NCBI RefSeq assembly: GCF_001659605.2
Contig: NC_035163.2
Location: 32,576,158 to 32,640,157 of the forward strand
Direction of reading: 5' to 3'
Origin: Manihot esculenta
Taxonomy: Eukaryota; Streptophyta; Magnoliopsida; Malpighiales; Euphorbiaceae
Length of the DNA: 64,000 nt
Shown here: piece by piece, positions 59,245-64,000 of the stretch
Layout: each line of letters starts with the position of its first letter
Position numbering within the stretch: the first letter of the stretch is position 1
The notes under the pieces: generated by a model
Told to the model about the DNA's origin: nothing
Database searches by the model: none
The model's input: only the letters and a program-made list of their open reading frames with translations
Program-made: the position numbers and the translations under genes

Positions 59245-62189
59245 TTGCTTATGCAAATTGGTGTATGAATAAATAAGCAATTATGCATTGGAGTGTTTAA
59301 ATGAATGAAATGTGAACCCTTTTTAACATGTTTTTAATGAGTTAGATTTGACAATTTCTTAGCAAAATATTTATCGAGAAAATATAATTCTTTATTTTTT
59401 AATTTCACTAACTAAATATATTATTTACTTCACAATGCGAATTTGAAATGATTTTTTGAAGACTTCTCAAAGGTGAAAGAATGAAAACAGTGACAAGTCC
59501 ATGAAGAGAAGTGTGCAGTTAGCAAACATAATATTTTCAGCTTAGAATCCAATTTATGAATTATGCATTCCTCATCACTTCCTCTAAGCTGGTAGCTTTC
59601 CTCTACATAATATCTGTATTTATCCACTAAATTAATTTAATGAATATACAATTAATTTTAAAAAAATTAGGCAAGGCAGAAGCCGGGGTCGAGTCAAATC
59701 AAAGTTTACGAGTAGAAGGCATTTTCTCGTGGTTCAATACAACCCATTTGATTTGGGCTGAAAAGCCAAGCCGAGCTGCCTCACCTAATCAAATAGTTGC
59801 TGGGCTCGGTCGGTGAGCTAGTGGGCCCCAACATTTCTTCCTACCCCCTCTCTCCCTCGGAGGATATTAGGTTTGTGTATAACTCGTTCTTTGCCCGCGT
59901 AAGTATCAAAATATTTTTTTATTATTATTTATAAAATTATTTTATAAAGTAATATATTATTTATATGAATTTAAGTACTAAAATATTAAAGTTCAAAATA
60001 ATATAAAAAAAACTGTTAATTAAATATATAATTTATCGCTATAAAATAAATAATATAATTATAGGAAATAATTAGAAATTTAATTAATATGTACGTGTAG
60101 GTGTCTTGGGCCTCACTTTGTGTGGATTATCTGTAAAATCCACCTTTTTTCCTCATCAAGTGGTTTCTACCATGAACCTGCGCATCTGCTTCCTCATAAC
60201 AGCTTGGAGTTTTGGGTGCGAGATGATGGAAGTGGAATTATTTTCCTAGGTCAACAGCCTGATGGAGCTAACAAGTTTACTACTTGTTATCTGCGATGAT
60301 TTGGCGTGCTTTTTTCGAGATACTATGTACAAAGAAAAATAGGAAACAAAGGCATTGTGGCAGCTGTATCGAATTATGCAAGTGAATATTCTCATGCCTC
60401 TTTCCAACTCTCCCAAAAATTTAAAATTTTTCGGCAAAGGAAGAATTGCGACAGCCGATAGTAAACCTACGAAGCGACTAAACGAGACGCGCAAAGGAGC
60501 TCAGGCAGCTGTGCGGAATTGCCATCGCTGCTGGTTGGCCTACGAAGCTATGCCAGACGAGATTTGAGTCTGCCAGCCACGGGAAAGCAACACAAGGTGC
60601 TGGAACGTACTGGGATGGGCGTACTGGGATGGGCACGAGGCTTCCAAACGGGTCCGGAGCATGCGAGAATTGGCTAGAAGAGTCTGGTTGGCCGCTGGAG
60701 GATTCTAGAACAGTCTGAAATTAGTCATAAGCACTCAAAACAGCCTAAAAACAGCCAGATCAGTCCAGAAGGTTTCAGAACTCTACTAGAAAGCTCCGCC
60801 AGCCAAATCTAGAATTCTCCAAAAAATGTAAAATTACCAAAAAAAACTCCTGAATGTTCTAGAAGAATAATTCTGTCCACAAATTAGGCAATGCATCTCC
60901 ACCACATGTTGAGGAGGTAGGATGCCTATAAATACCCCCATAAAGATTCATTTGTACATCATTGAAGTTTTGGTTAAAATACTCACACTTTATAAAACTC
61001 TTTTAAAGCAATACAAATCTTCTTCCTTCCAATATCATTTTCTTGTGTTCACTATCAAGCACTTTCTCCTCAATTAAAATTTCTATTGCCACATTCACAG
61101 TGAATTTCGAATTTTGAAACATTTAGTATGTGACAATATGCGTATACGTTTGAACGGCTTGGCCACCAGCATAGCGCGACCTCCGGTACAGATGCACGTG
61201 TGGTGCAAGAGTTTTTGACGAAAGAAGCCAAAGAAAAAATTCATGGAAATGGCACATGCGGGTTGGATTGGTTTTTCAAGAATTTTCATTTTCTTATTCC
61301 TCTGCTGTGCACATTGTTATAAGTAGTTGCCAAACCGACTAGGACATTTGTGGTCTCTCTGTAAGCTGCCATGGGTTATTCGACAACTAAGAATGTATGA
61401 AGCTGTCGCAAAAAATTGTCAATTCATGATTGACTTGTGCATTGAAAGTTGATATCCGACTTAAACAAGGACCAAGCTAAATCGCACTTTAGTCCGACTC
61501 CGAATGAATCCCAAGTGATTGTCTTCTATAACAAAATGAGCTTGATGACTCGATTGAGATGGCGTTTTCATCAATTGTCAAGCCTGGCATGGTCTCCTTC
61601 TTCAGCCTTTTTTTGGATCGTAACAATAACAGAATTTGCATTCCTTGGCTGCGCCGTTTACTGCTTATTAACGTCACCAGTCGGTGCTTGTGTAGCCTAT
61701 GATAACTAATCCATTGGACTAAGCCAATTACAACATAGGCCTTGGACTGAATATTGGAATGTTTGAATTCGTTTCAAAGTTACATTAATCATATATCATA
61801 TGTTCTCAATACTTGTAAAGTGATTCAATTTTTCTGTCGATTGGCTCAAAGTCAATTGCATAAGCAAAGGGAGTTGCTAGAAGTCTTGTGCAGAAAGAGC
61901 AAGAGAAGTGTCACATTCCATGTTGTACTTAAAAATGTCCTAAAAAATTTGCGTATGCATAGAATGTTGTACATCTTACACATGCATGGAACATTGGATT
62001 AATCCATAAGGAACAAGCAACCTGAAAGGTACCAAGTATCGTTACCATCCAGTATCGAATTGTTGAGCTCCGCATTCGAGCTACTCCTTGCAAAAAGTGC
62101 GTTTGATATTTACTTAAGGGGTGAAACTAGCACAAACTAGAACCTGCGCTAGAAGCTGTCAATCAGCAATCAAACAGCCCACTAATGAT
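59245..62189. other. Intergenic, probably containing unresolved retroelement debris
   Basis: 60480-61100 is more GC-rich, with a doubled GTACTGGGATGGGC at 60608-60635, repeated CAGTC/CAG-rich words, and a TATAAATACCCCC promoter-like box near 60926 followed by pyrimidine-rich text. This looks like an LTR or its remains, but no terminal TG..CA pair or target duplication was found. Frames at 60355-60567, 61449-61709 and 61754-62002 have no recognisable domain. Nothing else is supported. Confidence 0.4.
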
Positions 62190-63829
62190 CTATTCACTTA
62201 AAGAGCCACTGGGAATCATCCTCTGTTTCTCCTGTTCCAAATAATAGATTTTGTCATTCATACCTTCCTTCTTGTATGCCTCCACCATGATAGAGTAGGT
62301 TCTTGAATCTGGTTCACATTGATTATCTTTCATCCGCTTAAAAACTCTCTCCATCTCCATCAAATCCTCTGCCTTTGCACATGCAGAAATAACAGCATTA
62401 TAGAACATGGTATTCTCAGATATTTCAAACTTCGCAGCCAACTGAACACTGCTAATTACCTTATGGAAGAGACCTGCATTGGCATACCCGTTAATAAGGA
62501 GACAAAATGTATTGGTGTCTGCTTTCATTCCCTCTGCTCGCATCTGATCAAATGTATACTCCATATGTTTAACATCCCCCACCTCCGCAAAAACCTCAAT
62601 CACATTGTTGTAAGTTGCGGTCGTCCAAGGAAACTGAAGCTTGCGCATGTACTCCATTACCAATGACATCTTATCATACATCCGTTTCTTTCCATAGGCA
62701 CTAATCAAAATATTGAAAGTACGAGTTTCTGGTTCAATTCCAAAATTGAGAAACTTCTCATACCATCTTTCCATAGAATCAATCTGACCCTTGGTACCAA
62801 ACACATTGAGGATGATATTCATGGTCCAAACATCAGGTTTGCACCCTGTGCTCTCTAGCATCCCAGATAGCACTTTCTCCATCTGGTCATACATCCCTGC
62901 CTTCCCATATCCGCTTAAAACTATATTTTGTGTGACTGTGTTTGGAGTGATCAATCTTTCATCCATTTCTTGGTATAAAGTGTCCACCAGCTCAAATCTT
63001 GAAGCATCAACACAAGCCTTGAGTAATGTGCTATAGGTGAAAACGTCAGGCTGGCAACGAGGGAGAGACTTCATTTGATTGAGAACGGAAAAAGCCCCAT
63101 CGATGAGATTGTTGCGACAATAAGCAGCCAGCAACGCAGTGTAGAGTTCAGCTGTGGGTTCCAATCCTTCTTCAATCATTTCATCGAAGAGTTGGTGGGC
63201 ACGATTTGCCTGGCCAGATTTCCCCAGCAAAACTAGAAGTTTCATGTAGGTCCCTTCTTTCGGGTAATAGAAGGGTTGACCTCTTAGCATCTCAAACACC
63301 TACACATCCAAATTAGCGCCATTACATATAAAAAAGGAGAAAAAACCAGTCGTGGGTTGCGGAGTAAATATAAAGAGCAAGTTTACATAAGCAAAATTTA
63401 TCCATCGCCAGGAAGCTGCTAAAGTAAACAGCCAGTAGCAAAATTGTAAAGAAAGTTTCGGAAGGAAGAAAAGGGATGGGTAACCTCGAGGGCTTGGGAC
63501 CAGTGCTTCTTGAGGATCCGATCAGACAAGGCTTCAGTGACAGTGTTGACCCAGGCCCTGGCATTGTTCTTACGGTCCAATTTCTTTTTGATATTCTTGA
63601 GAGGTGTTCTCCTGGGAACGAAAGATTCAGTAGTTCCAGGGAATTCGCCCTGCTTCCAGTGCTTCTTTTTAGGAGAGGAAACAGAAGTAGCAGAGCAAGC
63701 AGAATATGCACATCGAACAAGTCTCAGTTTTGGTTGATGCGTCCTAGTGTTAGTGTTACTGTTGTTGCTATGGTGGAGAGGAGAGGGAAGGAGCGAAGAT
63801 GAAAACGAGAGAGAAACCGATGTTGCCAT
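62190..63829 (-). CDS. EMB2750: Chloroplast PPR protein, EMB2750/At3g06430 type, 2 exons, 484 aa
   Basis: P-class pentatricopeptide repeat protein, a sequence-specific organelle RNA binder. Exons on minus: 63829-63485 (115 codons) and 63299-62190. The first about 50 residues are Ser/Thr-rich and low in acidic residues (MATSVSLSFSSSLLPSPLHH), typical of a chloroplast transit peptide. Then come a basic linker (HWKQGEFPGTTESFVPRRTP) and about ten PPR units, recognisable by phrases such as YTALLAAYCRNNLIDGAFSV, FTYSTLLKACVDASRFELVD, NTVTQNIVLSGYGKAGMYDQ, TFNILISAYGKKRMYDKM and MFYNAVISACAKAEDLMEME. These phrases match Arabidopsis At3g06430 (EMB2750/AtPPR2), whose loss is embryo-lethal, as I remember it. 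The RNA target cannot be read from sequence here. Confidence 0.92.
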
Positions 63830-64000
63830 TTCATTTCTGGGACTCGGTCTACGACAGACGAACCCGATATTTTATCATGTCTACAAGTGGAAGCAGCAAG
63901 TAGTGAGAAATTACATGGTCATCCTTGGCCAGAAGTTGTTTTGCCCTTAACACACTATTTATTTTTTAACTATGGTTTATGGATGATATGTTGTTGATAA
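63830..64000 (-). promoter_or_regulatory. Upstream region of the PPR gene
   Basis: 5' flank of the gene on minus, continuing off the window. No distinct motif was identified. Confidence 0.4.

Noticed and set aside
61449..61709. 86-codon frame with a hydrophobic segment
   Set aside because: No recognisable family and no splice or promoter context; the neighbouring sequence looks repetitive.

Overview
The window is plant nuclear DNA from a eudicot (Malpighiales-like in flavour, but the species cannot be fixed from sequence alone). The evidence is spliced genes with GT-AG introns, AT-rich intergenic DNA, plant-only gene families (KIN-12 kinesin, CAMTA, chloroplast PPR) and nested Ty3/gypsy retrotransposons. 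No CRISPR arrays, operons, rRNA or tRNA genes were seen.

The left third (1 to about 20,400) is transposon territory. Positions 1-1707 are an incomplete, reverse-oriented LTR inserted into the pol gene of a second element. That host element is of the Tat lineage of Ty3/gypsy. On the + strand it keeps the 3' part of pol (RNase H and integrase; 1709-3828, broken by a TAG and a frameshift). On the - strand it carries the Tat-type antisense ORF (8270-5243, spliced, broken by a TAG). A second, more decayed copy of the antisense-ORF/PPT/LTR-start module follows at about 8,700-11,100. At 12,977-19,841 lies a nearly pristine, very young element in reverse orientation. It has 2.3-kb LTRs, a 5-bp target duplication, a tRNA-Met PBS, a polypurine tract and only a zinc-knuckle gag remnant. 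This is a non-autonomous TR-GAG-type element that looks derived from a Del/Tekay chromovirus. Its LTRs, and the related LTR at 1-1707, are studded with short inverted repeats of form TTCGG-NNN-CCGAA, and the array has changed copy number since insertion. Two inverted copies of an AT-rich repeat flank the element.

The rest (21,392-63,829) is gene space with seven genes: a 34-exon KIN-12/POK-type phragmoplast kinesin (+, 2360 aa); a CAMTA calmodulin-binding transcription activator (-, 991 aa); Mediator subunit MED21 (+, 134 aa); proteasome assembly chaperone PAC4 (+, 156 aa); a tandem pair of two-MATH-domain proteins (+, 302 and 301 aa); and a chloroplast PPR protein of the EMB2750/At3g06430 type (-, 484 aa). 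Their exon models were built by hand from splice signals, and every reading frame closes. They are ordinary nuclear genes in cell division, transcription, proteolysis and organelle RNA biology, and they show no sign of forming a pathway together. The most unusual gene-level feature is a set of four probable GC-AG introns. Two are in the kinesin and two are at the same place in the MATH paralogues.
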